A stretch of 6,981 bases of DNA from Candidatus Spechtiibacteriota bacterium. GTDB taxonomy: Bacteria; Patescibacteriota; Minisyncoccia; Spechtbacterales; HO2-43-30. Below, piece after piece: positions 1 through 5,606 of this stretch. Numbering within the stretch: the stretch's first letter is position 1; each line of letters starts with the position of its first letter. Both the position numbers and the translations under genes were made by a program. The stretch covers positions 1-6,981 of the forward strand of contig JACOUK010000051.1 of assembly GCA_016177905.1 (NCBI GenBank), read 5' to 3'. Under the pieces are notes generated by a model. It did no database searches, was not told where the DNA came from, and saw only the letters and a program-made list of their open reading frames with translations.

Positions 1-17
1 AATAAGTATCAGAGTTT

Positions 18-503
18 ATGAGACATCCGCCAAAGCAAAAATCTGAATACGGGGCGCAGCTTGCTGAAAAGCAAGAGCTGCGAGAGAGTTACGGCCTGCG
101 GGAAGTGCAATTTCGACGCTATTTTCGCCGGGCCAAAAATCCCGAAGAAGCTATAAAGTTTCTGGAAGCCCGGCTTGATAATGTTGTTTTTCGATGCGGA
201 TTCGCGCCGGGCAGGAAGTTTGCAAGACAGCTTGTAAGCCACGGCCATATCCAGGTGAACGGGAAGAATGTGAACGTGCCATCATACGAAATGCGGGTTG
301 GGGATACTGTCAATATTCACCCCTTAAGCTTGAAACTGGTGCCGTTTCAAAATTTAGGACTCACGCTTCAAAAGTATGAACCACCCATATGGATTGAACT
401 TGACAAAGCACAATTCCGGGGGAAGATCATCGGACAGCCAGTCGTTGATGACCCCCTCATTATCGCCCAAGTAAGGCCAATTATCGAATTTTATTCAAGG
501 TAA
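18..503 (+). CDS. rpsD: Small-subunit ribosomal protein S4 (uS4), N-terminally short
   Basis: uS4 is a primary 16S rRNA-binding protein of the 30S subunit. The 161-residue product has the family signature from 'KSEYGAQLAEKQ' (residues 8-19) onward: the helical region with 'QFRRYF' (31-36), the S4 RNA-binding domain starting at 'LEARLDNVVFR' (49-59) and including 'ARQLVSHGHIQVNGK' (69-83) and 'VPSY' (87-90), and the usual 'IEFYSR' end (156-161). Bacterial uS4 is normally about 200 residues. The missing part is the N-terminal region with the 'GxKLFLKGxR' segment, optional zinc cysteines and the 'YPPGxHG' loop; 'RHPP' at residues 2-5 may be its remnant. An in-frame TAA at 3-5 and no other start codon before 18 fix this ATG for the frame. 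The window begins only 17 bases upstream, so a frameshifted or separately encoded N-terminus cannot be excluded. No Shine-Dalgarno is visible. rpoA follows after 11 bp. Confidence 0.93.
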   Translation: MRHPPKQKSEYGAQLAEKQELRESYGLREVQFRRYFRRAKNPEEAIKFLEARLDNVVFRCGFAPGRKFARQLVSHGHIQVNGKNVNVPSYEMRVGDTVNIHPLSLKLVPFQNLGLTLQKYEPPIWIELDKAQFRGKIIGQPVVDDPLIIAQVRPIIEFYSR

Positions 504-514
504 CCTTATACAAT

Positions 515-1294
515 ATGCACATTACTTTACCCAAATCGCCACAAGTAAAAGAGAAAAGCGGAAATAGAGCTATTTTTGAAATAGAAGGATTATTCCCGGG
601 GTATGGGGTCACTATTGGAAATGCGCTTCGGAGAGTTTTGTATTCATCGTTGCCGGGCGCCGCGATTACCCGAGTGAAGATAAAAGGAGCGCCGCACGAG
701 TTTTCAACACTGGCTGGGGTGCTGGAAGATATTCTTGAGATCACGCTGAATATAAAGCAAATATACGTAAAACTCCATGGCGATGAGCCGCAGACTGCTT
801 CGATCAAGGTTAAGGGAGCAAAAGAAATTAAGGCTTCTGATATTGTCTCGCCAAGCCAGGTTGAGATCGCAAATCCAGACGCGCACATCGCGACTCTTAC
901 GAGTAAAGATTCGGTTTTTGAGGCAGAATTTTTGATTGAGCCGGGTCTTGGGTATGTTCCGATTGACCGACAAGAGAAAGGACGCGCGGAAATCGGTTCC
1001 ATCCCGCTTGATGCGATTTTCACTCCAATGCGGCATGTGAATTTTGAAGTAGAAAATATGCGCATAGGAGACAGGACTGACTATAATCGGCTGCGTCTTA
1101 CGATTGAAACAAACGGCACAGTCTCGCCAGAAGAGTCACTTCGGTATGCGTCAGAACTTCTTGTGAAACATTTTGAAGTTACCGGGATGGTGGAGGGCGA
1201 TCGGGAAGCAGAGGGAAGGAAAAAAGAAGAGAAGAGCGAATCGAAGAAGAAAACTGTGAAAAAGAAAAAGAAGAAAGAAGAAGAAAAAAAATAA
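515..1294 (+). CDS. rpoA: DNA-directed RNA polymerase subunit alpha, lacking the C-terminal domain
   Basis: Alpha forms the dimer that nucleates assembly of the RNA polymerase core. The product is 259 residues against the usual 310-330. The N-terminal domain is complete: the dimerisation/beta-contact segment 'GYGVTIGNALRRVLYSSLPGAA' spans residues 29-50 (key residues G35, N36, R39, R40), followed by 'HEFSTLAGVLED' (61-72), the inserted second domain to about 165, and the return strand and helix to about 226 ('PEESLRYASELLVKHF', 205-220). From about residue 229 the sequence is only Lys, Glu, Arg, Ser and Asp, ending 'KKKKKKEEEKK'. The helix-hairpin C-terminal domain that contacts UP elements, activators and sigma is absent. 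There is no room for it, since rplQ starts 18 bp after the stop. The ATG at 515 gives an N-terminus of normal length. A weak AAGG lies 14 bases upstream. Confidence 0.96.
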   Translation: MHITLPKSPQVKEKSGNRAIFEIEGLFPGYGVTIGNALRRVLYSSLPGAAITRVKIKGAPHEFSTLAGVLEDILEITLNIKQIYVKLHGDEPQTASIKVKGAKEIKASDIVSPSQVEIANPDAHIATLTSKDSVFEAEFLIEPGLGYVPIDRQEKGRAEIGSIPLDAIFTPMRHVNFEVENMRIGDRTDYNRLRLTIETNGTVSPEESLRYASELLVKHFEVTGMVEGDREAEGRKKEEKSESKKKTVKKKKKKEEEKK

Positions 1295-1312
1295 CAGAGC
1301 GCGTTGAAACGT

Positions 1313-1660
1313 ATGCACAAAGGGAAAAAAGGAAGAAAATTTGGGCGAAAGCGCGACCAGAGAGCAGCGCTCATACACGGTCTTGCAAGATCGCTTATTT
1401 TGCATGGGAAAATAAGGACGAGCGAAGCGAAGGCAAAAGAAGTTCGGACACATGTGGAAGCGTATATCACAAAATCGAAAACGAACACACTCGCGAATCG
1501 GCGATCTCTCGAGAGGCTTTTTGATTCCGCAATCGTGAAGAAATTATTTTCTGAAATCGGCCCGCGATATCGCTCAAGGCCCGGGGGATATACTCGAATC
1601 ATGAAGCTCGCGCCAAGAAACATAGATTCCGCAAAGATGGCGGTTATCGAATTTGCGTAA
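1313..1660 (+). CDS. rplQ: Large-subunit ribosomal protein L17 (bL17)
   Basis: bL17 is a 50S protein near the peptide exit tunnel. The 115-residue product starts 'MHKGKKGRKFGRKRDQR', which lines up residue for residue with the canonical bL17 opening MRHRKxGRKLGR. It continues with 'LARSLILHGKIRTSEAKAKEVR' features across residues 24-45 and ends with the bL17 pattern 'GPRYRSRPGGYTRIMKL' (83-99) and 'AVIEF' (110-114). I chose the ATG at 1313 over an in-frame TTG at 1304, which would add three residues (MKR), because it matches the family start exactly. The gene sits 18 bp after rpoA, the standard position, and 10 bp before rplM. No Shine-Dalgarno is visible. Length is typical for the family. 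Confidence 0.95.
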   Translation: MHKGKKGRKFGRKRDQRAALIHGLARSLILHGKIRTSEAKAKEVRTHVEAYITKSKTNTLANRRSLERLFDSAIVKKLFSEIGPRYRSRPGGYTRIMKLAPRNIDSAKMAVIEFA

Positions 1661-1670
1661 CATTGATAGT

Positions 1671-2009
1671 ATGAAACACCTCTTTGACGCGAAAAATAGA
1701 ATAGTAGGCCGTCTCGCGGTTGAAATCGCGATATCTTTACGCGGAAAAGATAGGCCGGATTTTCTGCCCTATAAGGAGAGCGGGGAAGAGGTCGAGGTCA
1801 TCAACGCGAAAGATATGAAGCTAAGCGGAAAGAAGGGTTTTCAAAAACTATACTGGAGGTATACAGGGTATCCGGGCGGCATCAAAAAAACAACCTATGA
1901 AGAGTTGATGAAAAAAAGTCCGGCGGAAGTGTTGAGGTTCGCGGTGGCGCGCATGCTTCCGAAAAATAAATTGAGGGCAAAATGGATGAATAGACTGATA
2001 ATCAAGTAG
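1671..2009 (+). CDS. rplM: Large-subunit ribosomal protein L13 (uL13), C-terminally short
   Basis: uL13 is an early-assembling 50S protein. The 112-residue product shows 'DAKNRIVGRLA' (residues 6-16, family DAxGKxLGRLA), 'VEVINAKDMKLSGKK' (41-55), 'YWRYTGYPGGIK' (61-72) and 'MLPKNKLRAKWMNRL' (95-109, family MLPKNRLGRxMLKRL). Usual length is about 140. It starts directly at the first strand, without the 10-15 residue leader seen in many bacteria, and stops just after the MLPKN helix, so the usual C-terminal VYxGxxHPH tail is absent. An in-frame TTG at 1653 would overlap rplQ and add six residues with no family similarity, so ATG 1671 is preferred. rpsI follows after 10 bp, the universal L13-S9 pairing. 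Confidence 0.94.
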   Translation: MKHLFDAKNRIVGRLAVEIAISLRGKDRPDFLPYKESGEEVEVINAKDMKLSGKKGFQKLYWRYTGYPGGIKKTTYEELMKKSPAEVLRFAVARMLPKNKLRAKWMNRLIIK

Positions 2010-2019
2010 CCATACGAAT

Positions 2020-2652
2020 ATGAAGAAACAAAAATCTCTACAAAGCGAAAAAAGTAAAACAACAAAAAAGATTTTAAAGAAAAAAAAGGTCAAAGCTGAA
2101 GCGGATGTTCTCAAGTCTGATAAAGTAAAATCGGATGTCCTAAAACTTGATGAGGCAGAGAAGAGCTCGGTTTTGGCGGAGGAGCCGGACAATGGAGAAG
2201 AACGTGCGCAGGATCTGGCAGTACCTGACCAAGCGAAGCTGGATGAAGGGACAAATCTAAGCAACAGATACTATGAGGGGGTGGGGCGGAGAAAAAGAGC
2301 GGTCGCGCGCGTTCGACTTTACACAAAAGGGGAAAAGGAATTTTTGGTAAATTCAAAGGAGTATACGCAGTATTTTCGAACTTCAGAGCTTCAATTTCTC
2401 GCGGACGGGGCATTGCGCAAAATGAAAGTGGGAGATAAGTTTATGGTTGTTTCCAAAGTGAGAGGCGGAGGAGTAAGCTCGCAAGCCGAGGCGGTCCGGC
2501 ATGGGATCGCGAGAGCGCTTGTGAAGTTTAATGCCGACTTCAGGAAGCGTTTGAAGCGCGCAGGCTACCTGCGCCGCGACCCGCGCGAAACAGAGCGGAA
2601 AAAATTTGGCCTCAAAAAAGCGCGCCGCGCTCCTCAATGGGCGAAAAGATAG
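2020..2652 (+). CDS. rpsI: Small-subunit ribosomal protein S9 (uS9) with a long charged N-terminal extension
   Basis: uS9 sits in the 30S head; its C-terminal tail reaches the P-site tRNA. The uS9 domain occupies residues 84-210: 'YYEGVGRRKRAVARVRLY' (84-101), 'VRGGGVSSQAEAVRHGIARAL' region (147-167), 'LKRAGYLRRDPRETERKKFG' (178-197) and the terminal 'LKKARRAPQWAKR' (198-210), whose final Lys-Arg is the tRNA-contacting end of the family. Residues 1-83 are not part of the domain: a Lys-rich block (2-25), then mixed acidic sequence with an internal repeat (DVLKSD at 29-34, DVLKLD at 39-44). No ATG, GTG or TTG lies just before 'YYEGVG', so the extension appears to be truly translated. It is predicted to be disordered. 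Eight A residues at 2080-2087 could be slippage-prone. The gene ends the ribosomal unit and converges on the minus-strand gene, with 15 bp between stops. Confidence 0.95.
   Translation: MKKQKSLQSEKSKTTKKILKKKKVKAEADVLKSDKVKSDVLKLDEAEKSSVLAEEPDNGEERAQDLAVPDQAKLDEGTNLSNRYYEGVGRRKRAVARVRLYTKGEKEFLVNSKEYTQYFRTSELQFLADGALRKMKVGDKFMVVSKVRGGGVSSQAEAVRHGIARALVKFNADFRKRLKRAGYLRRDPRETERKKFGLKKARRAPQWAKR
2614..2631 (-). terminator. Candidate intrinsic terminator of the minus-strand PEGA gene, inside the rpsI 3' end
   Basis: Read on the minus strand, AGCGC (2631-2627), loop GGC (2626-2624) and GCGCT (2623-2619) form a five-pair GC-rich stem; six T residues (2619-2614) overlap its last base. It lies about 37-54 bases past the stop of the minus-strand gene, a normal distance for a terminator. 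The stem is short and the same bases encode the conserved S9 residues KKARRAP, so chance is possible. Confidence 0.45.
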
Positions 2653-2656
2653 AATG

Positions 2657-2725
2657 AAGAGATACCATTACTTGAGGCTTATAAAATAGAGGGTGTTTCG
2701 AGCAAGGTAATATACTATATCTCTT
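2657..2725. repeat. Bipartite imperfect inverted repeat across the convergent gene ends
   Basis: AAGAGATA (2657-2664) is the exact complement of TATCTCTT (2718-2725). Just inside, ATTACTTG (2667-2674) pairs with CAAG-G-TAAT (2703-2711) with one bulged G. The two stems are separated by an unpaired CC / ATACTA internal loop and capped by a loop of about 28 bases. It begins 4 bases after the rpsI stop and overlaps the last codons of the minus-strand gene. No U-tract follows, so it is not a standard intrinsic terminator. It may fold at the 3' end of either transcript. Confidence 0.4.
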
Positions 2726-4191
2726 GATTCGTCATAGGAAAGATGTGTCGCTTGGATGTTGTCGACAAGGGTTGCCGTATTTCTTTCCCCTCTCCCGTCG
2801 AGTTCGGTGACTTTGATGGAATTTTGATCGGAGAATAGAACATGCTCGTTGTCTTTTGTAAGCCAAAGAGCATCAAAAATTGGCAAAGATTTTGCGGGGA
2901 GAAGAGACACGCTCTCTCCGACGTCGTGGAACGGCTGTACGTGAACATCGCGAAGCCAGCGGATTATCAAAGAATCTTTGGTAGCGATGAGAAGTCTTTT
3001 TTTATCTGATGAAACAAGGGCGGAAATTACTTCGTCGGCAAGTTTTTGGACATTGGGAATTTTTTCGTTGAGGTTGAGAAGATAGAGATTTTTGTCAATC
3101 ATAAGGAGGAGAAGTCCTGTGTCAATAAAAGAGACACTGCTTACAGGCGTAATCTGCGCTGGAGCAGCGAATGAGACTTGTTGAACCTCTAAGGTTCTTT
3201 GATCAAGAAGATGTATTGTTGCAAGAAACGAAGAAACATACAGAATTTTGCTTGCTTCGGTGGGAGCGTAAAGAAGAACATCATAGGCAAGGGGAGAGGA
3301 CATTTGTTTTGTTTCAAGATCATAGAGAAAGAGGTACGAGGGAAGAGTACCAAAATTTTTGTCGAAAACCGTGAAAAAAATCTTTGAATTCCCGTCCTTT
3401 GACCATTGAAGATTATCAATTTTGGCCGCAGGAAGATTTTTTGCGTAGACGGCAAATTCATTTGAGTTGTGAATGAGTTGCGTAAGATCGATGGCTTCAG
3501 GATTTTGATCTTGAAGATTAATGGCCATCCATTCGGGGAAAGCGCGACTATTTTTTTCTCCGTTTGCTTTTGCGAGAGGGGCAAGCGCGACCAAAAGTAA
3601 TGTCTCATCTTGATTCCATAGGATTGACGAAACCCGATAATTCAAGAATTGATTCGAAGCTTTTAAGATCAGACGAGATTCTTTCGACTCGCCGCCCGCT
3701 TCGCCGAGGCTCCCGTGAGGCGAGACGGTAAGGTACATTTCCGGCGTGTCGCTTGTTTTCACAAAGACAAGTTTATTTTTTGATGGAGAGAGCGAAAAAT
3801 TTTCCGCGTATTGGAAGATGACGCTTGGGGTATACTGATTCTTGAACAAGAGGATATTTTTCAATTCAGTGACAAGTCGGGGGCTTACAGAAAGATTTTT
3901 TCCCCATGTAACATAGCCTTCCTTTTTTATTTCGATGTGATATGCGCGGGGCAGAAGATTGCTCACAAAGATGTTTTGAAATAGAACATTACTTCTTTTT
4001 CTCAATTTGCCATTGAGGTAAAGGTCCGCGGGCGCTGGCCGCGGCTCAAGATAGAGAGCGCCTGTTTCTACGATCCGCGCGTGCGCAAAGTCGATTCGGT
4101 ATCCTTGGGAATATGCGATAATGACGGGAGTTACAACGACAAAAAGCGCCATGAAAAAAGAAAACAAAAAAGTTCGTGTGGTGCGCTTCAT
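2668..4191 (-). CDS. Membrane-anchored PEGA-domain protein with propeller-like repeats
   Basis: Predicted cell-surface protein of unknown function. The 507-residue product opens with a short basic segment (MKRTTR) and a hydrophobic helix at about 8-27 (signal anchor; no lipobox cysteine). A PEGA-like domain follows at about 43-115: 'GALYLEPRPAPADLYLNGK' features (44-62), then 'LLPRAYHIEIKKEGYVTW' (79-96), the usual 'L.pG.Y.v.v.k.GY..w' form. The rest, to 507, carries repeated strands typical of TolB/WD40-like propellers: 'LSPSKNKLVFV' (134-144), 'LWNQDETLLLVA' (191-202), 'LQWSKDGNSKIFF' (261-273), 'VSSDKKRLLIAT' (393-404), 'LWLTKDNEHVLFS' (442-454), 'LSYDESRDIVYYL' (484-496). About six blades are inferred. 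I chose ATG 4191 over 4218 because the promoter -10 box lies between them. Such proteins are frequent in Parcubacteria and are presumed to bind wall or surface partners. A GC-rich patch encodes residues 155-169. Function is not established. Confidence 0.85.
   Translation of the reverse strand: MKRTTRTFLFSFFMALFVVVTPVIIAYSQGYRIDFAHARIVETGALYLEPRPAPADLYLNGKLRKRSNVLFQNIFVSNLLPRAYHIEIKKEGYVTWGKNLSVSPRLVTELKNILLFKNQYTPSVIFQYAENFSLSPSKNKLVFVKTSDTPEMYLTVSPHGSLGEAGGESKESRLILKASNQFLNYRVSSILWNQDETLLLVALAPLAKANGEKNSRAFPEWMAINLQDQNPEAIDLTQLIHNSNEFAVYAKNLPAAKIDNLQWSKDGNSKIFFTVFDKNFGTLPSYLFLYDLETKQMSSPLAYDVLLYAPTEASKILYVSSFLATIHLLDQRTLEVQQVSFAAPAQITPVSSVSFIDTGLLLLMIDKNLYLLNLNEKIPNVQKLADEVISALVSSDKKRLLIATKDSLIIRWLRDVHVQPFHDVGESVSLLPAKSLPIFDALWLTKDNEHVLFSDQNSIKVTELDGRGERNTATLVDNIQATHLSYDESRDIVYYLARNTLYFISLK
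3686..3726. repeat. GC-rich patch with terminal inverted repeat inside the PEGA gene
   Basis: This 41-bp stretch is about three quarters G+C, clearly above the flanking sequence. CTCGCC (3688-3693) and GGCGAG (3719-3724) are exact inverted repeats near its ends. It is translated in frame as a Gly/Ser/Glu linker (residues 155-169, 'SPHGSLGEAGGES') between propeller strands. This is consistent with a small dispersed palindromic element inserted in a tolerant loop, but only one copy is in the window. Confidence 0.3.
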
Positions 4192-4227
4192 GCCGCCAGT
4201 ATAGCGCATGTGCGGCATTATTGTAAG
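4192..4227 (-). promoter_or_regulatory. Promoter of the PEGA gene, predicted leaderless
   Basis: On the minus strand a -10 box TATACT (4203-4198, five of six matches to TATAAT) lies 18 bp downstream of CTTACA (4227-4222, four of six matches to TTGACA). The six bases GGCGGC separate the -10 box from the ATG, which puts the predicted transcription start on the A at 4191. The mRNA would have no 5' leader. Confidence 0.6.
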
Positions 4228-4237
4228 TTTTTCGTCT

Positions 4238-4252
4238 TTCTAGTATTCTAGT
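4238..4252. repeat. Tandem TTCTAGT repeat in the divergent promoter region
   Basis: TTCTAGT occurs at 4238-4244 and again at 4246-4252 with one base between. The two CTAG cores also make a near-palindrome (CTAGTATTCTAG, 4240-4251). It lies upstream of both the minus-strand promoter and murA, so it could be an operator or part of the murA promoter. Chance is not excluded in AT-rich DNA. Confidence 0.25.
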
Positions 4253-4254
4253 CT

Positions 4255-4271
4255 TATACAAGATGTACTAT
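4255..4271 (+). promoter_or_regulatory. Weak candidate -10 region for murA-mreB
   Basis: TATACA (4255-4260) and TACTAT (4266-4271) each match four of six -10 consensus bases and lie 24-40 bp before the murA ATG. No convincing -35 is seen at 16-18 bp upstream of either. A promoter is required here because the upstream gene runs the other way, but its exact position is uncertain. Confidence 0.3.
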
Positions 4272-4294
4272 TGCAGTTTTTGCGATTTTTCCAT

Positions 4295-5572
4295 ATGAGT
4301 ACCCGATTAATTATACATGGCGGCAAGGAAATTGCCGGGACTATCGATGTGCGCGGGTCAAAAAATGCCGCGTTGCCCATTATTGCCTCGACTGTCTTGA
4401 CGGAAGAACCATGCAGGATCTCGAATGTTCCGAGAGTTTTAGATGTGGAAAGAATGCTTTCCATTTTGGAGCGCATGGGGGGAATTATCAAGCAGGAGGG
4501 AAATCACACAGTTACGATTCAAAATAAAAATTTGGATCTTGAGGCGCTGAAGTCTGACACCGTGAAACAGCTGCGGGCGTCTATTTTGTTTCTAGGGCCG
4601 CTCCTTCGGCGATTCGGCAAGGTTTGCATGCGTTATCCCGGCGGATGCAAGATCGGCGCGCGATCCATTGATACTCATCTTACGGCGCTCCGCGATCTTG
4701 GCGGTGATGTGTACTTGGGGCGAAAATATTTTTCCGTTGAGTTTGGGGAGAAAGCATCTTTTCCCAACGCCCTCATATTGAAAGAGTTTAGCGTAACAGC
4801 TACCGAGAATGTAATGATGTTTTTAAGTTCTGTCCCAAAGACTACATTCCTGAAGATCGCGGCCTCGGAGCCGCATATTCAGGATCTTGCGAAATTTCTT
4901 TCCAAGATGGGGGCAACAATTCGCGGCGCGGGCACTTCGAACGTCGTCATAAAGGGCAGAGAAAAGCTCTCGGGCGCTTCGCATAGAATTGTTCCAGATT
5001 ATATCGAAGCAGGCACGTTTTTGCTTCTCGCGCTTTGCGCGCGCGGAAATGTTCGCATCAAAAATGCTCCAGTTTCTCAACTTGATTTGGTTCTCAAGAC
5101 TTTGATTGCCAATGGGGCGCATATAAATCTTAATGAACGTGAAAGTGTGATTGAGACGAGAGGAGGGATTGAAGATAGAGGTTTTGGGAAGATTCAGATA
5201 CTTCCCCACCCCGGGATTCCGACTGATCTTCAATCCGCGTTTGGAGTACTTGCGACGCAAACGAAAGGTTCAACGCTGATTCACGAACCTCTTTACGAAG
5301 ATCGTTTTCATGCCTTGAGGGAACTTACAAAAATGGGCGCGAGTGTTAAGATTTTGGATCCTCACAGGGCCATGGTTACTGGCCCCTCAAAACTTAAGGG
5401 AGTGGATGGGGTCGTGATTCAGGATCTGCGGGGTGGGGCCGCGCTTGTTATTGCCGCGCTTATCGCGCGCGGCACGACTGTACTCTCCAATGCGAAAGAG
5501 GTAGAGAGAGGATATGAAGATCTTGCGGGACGTTTGAGAGCATTGGGAGCGGATATCGAGAGAGTCGCATGA
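4295..5572 (+). CDS. murA: UDP-N-acetylglucosamine 1-carboxyvinyltransferase (MurA)
   Basis: MurA transfers enolpyruvate from phosphoenolpyruvate to UDP-GlcNAc in the cytoplasm, the first committed step of peptidoglycan synthesis. The 425-residue product is full length (E. coli 419). Visible active-site features are 'GSKNAALP' (21-28; K23 equals E. coli K22), the catalytic loop 'PGGCKIGARSIDTHL' (115-129; C118 equals E. coli C115, so it should be fosfomycin-sensitive at this position), 'PGIPTDLQSAF' (306-316; D311 equals E. coli D305) and 'ERGYEDLAGRLRALGA' (404-419; R405 equals E. coli R397). I chose ATG 4295, which gives the family start 'LIIHGGKEIAG', over an in-frame TTG at 4271 that adds eight residues. 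No Shine-Dalgarno precedes it. It is the first gene of a unit with mreB, 34 bp downstream. Confidence 0.96.
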   Translation: MSTRLIIHGGKEIAGTIDVRGSKNAALPIIASTVLTEEPCRISNVPRVLDVERMLSILERMGGIIKQEGNHTVTIQNKNLDLEALKSDTVKQLRASILFLGPLLRRFGKVCMRYPGGCKIGARSIDTHLTALRDLGGDVYLGRKYFSVEFGEKASFPNALILKEFSVTATENVMMFLSSVPKTTFLKIAASEPHIQDLAKFLSKMGATIRGAGTSNVVIKGREKLSGASHRIVPDYIEAGTFLLLALCARGNVRIKNAPVSQLDLVLKTLIANGAHINLNERESVIETRGGIEDRGFGKIQILPHPGIPTDLQSAFGVLATQTKGSTLIHEPLYEDRFHALRELTKMGASVKILDPHRAMVTGPSKLKGVDGVVIQDLRGGAALVIAALIARGTTVLSNAKEVERGYEDLAGRLRALGADIERVA

Positions 5573-5578
5573 TAAAAT
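5570..5578 (+). promoter_or_regulatory. Candidate extended -10 promoter upstream of mreB, overlapping the murA stop
   Basis: TGATAAAAT (5570-5578) fits the extended -10 form TGnTATAAT with one mismatch. Its TGA is the murA stop codon. Transcription would begin near 5585, about 22 bases before the mreB ATG. No good -35 is seen. It could give extra mreB transcript independent of murA. Confidence 0.3.
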
Positions 5579-5606
5579 TTTTCTTGCCCTTCTGGGTAAA
5601 ATTGCC

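Noticed and set aside
509..514. TACAAT just before the rpoA ATG resembles a -10 box.
   Set aside because: It abuts the ATG, so transcription would start inside the gene; no -35 is present and the gene sits mid-operon.
481..1065. Minus-strand open frame of 194 codons antisense to rpoA.
   Set aside because: It mirrors the conserved rpoA coding sequence and has no recognisable protein features or promoter.
1291..1524. If transcription slipped by one A at the A8 run (1284-1291), alpha would read on in a new open frame to a TGA at 1522-1524.
   Set aside because: The resulting peptide does not resemble the alpha C-terminal domain, and it overlaps the well-supported rplQ gene; the open frame is likely chance.
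2558..2574. Perfect hairpin GCGCAGG-cta-CCTGCGC on the plus strand, a possible rpsI terminator.
   Set aside because: No T-run follows, it lies well inside the gene, and it encodes the conserved S9 segment RAGYLRRD, which explains the sequence.
5597..5602. TAAAAT four bases before the mreB ATG as a leaderless promoter.
   Set aside because: The start would fall at or beyond the second base of the ATG, and there is no -35; the extended -10 at 5570-5578 fits better.
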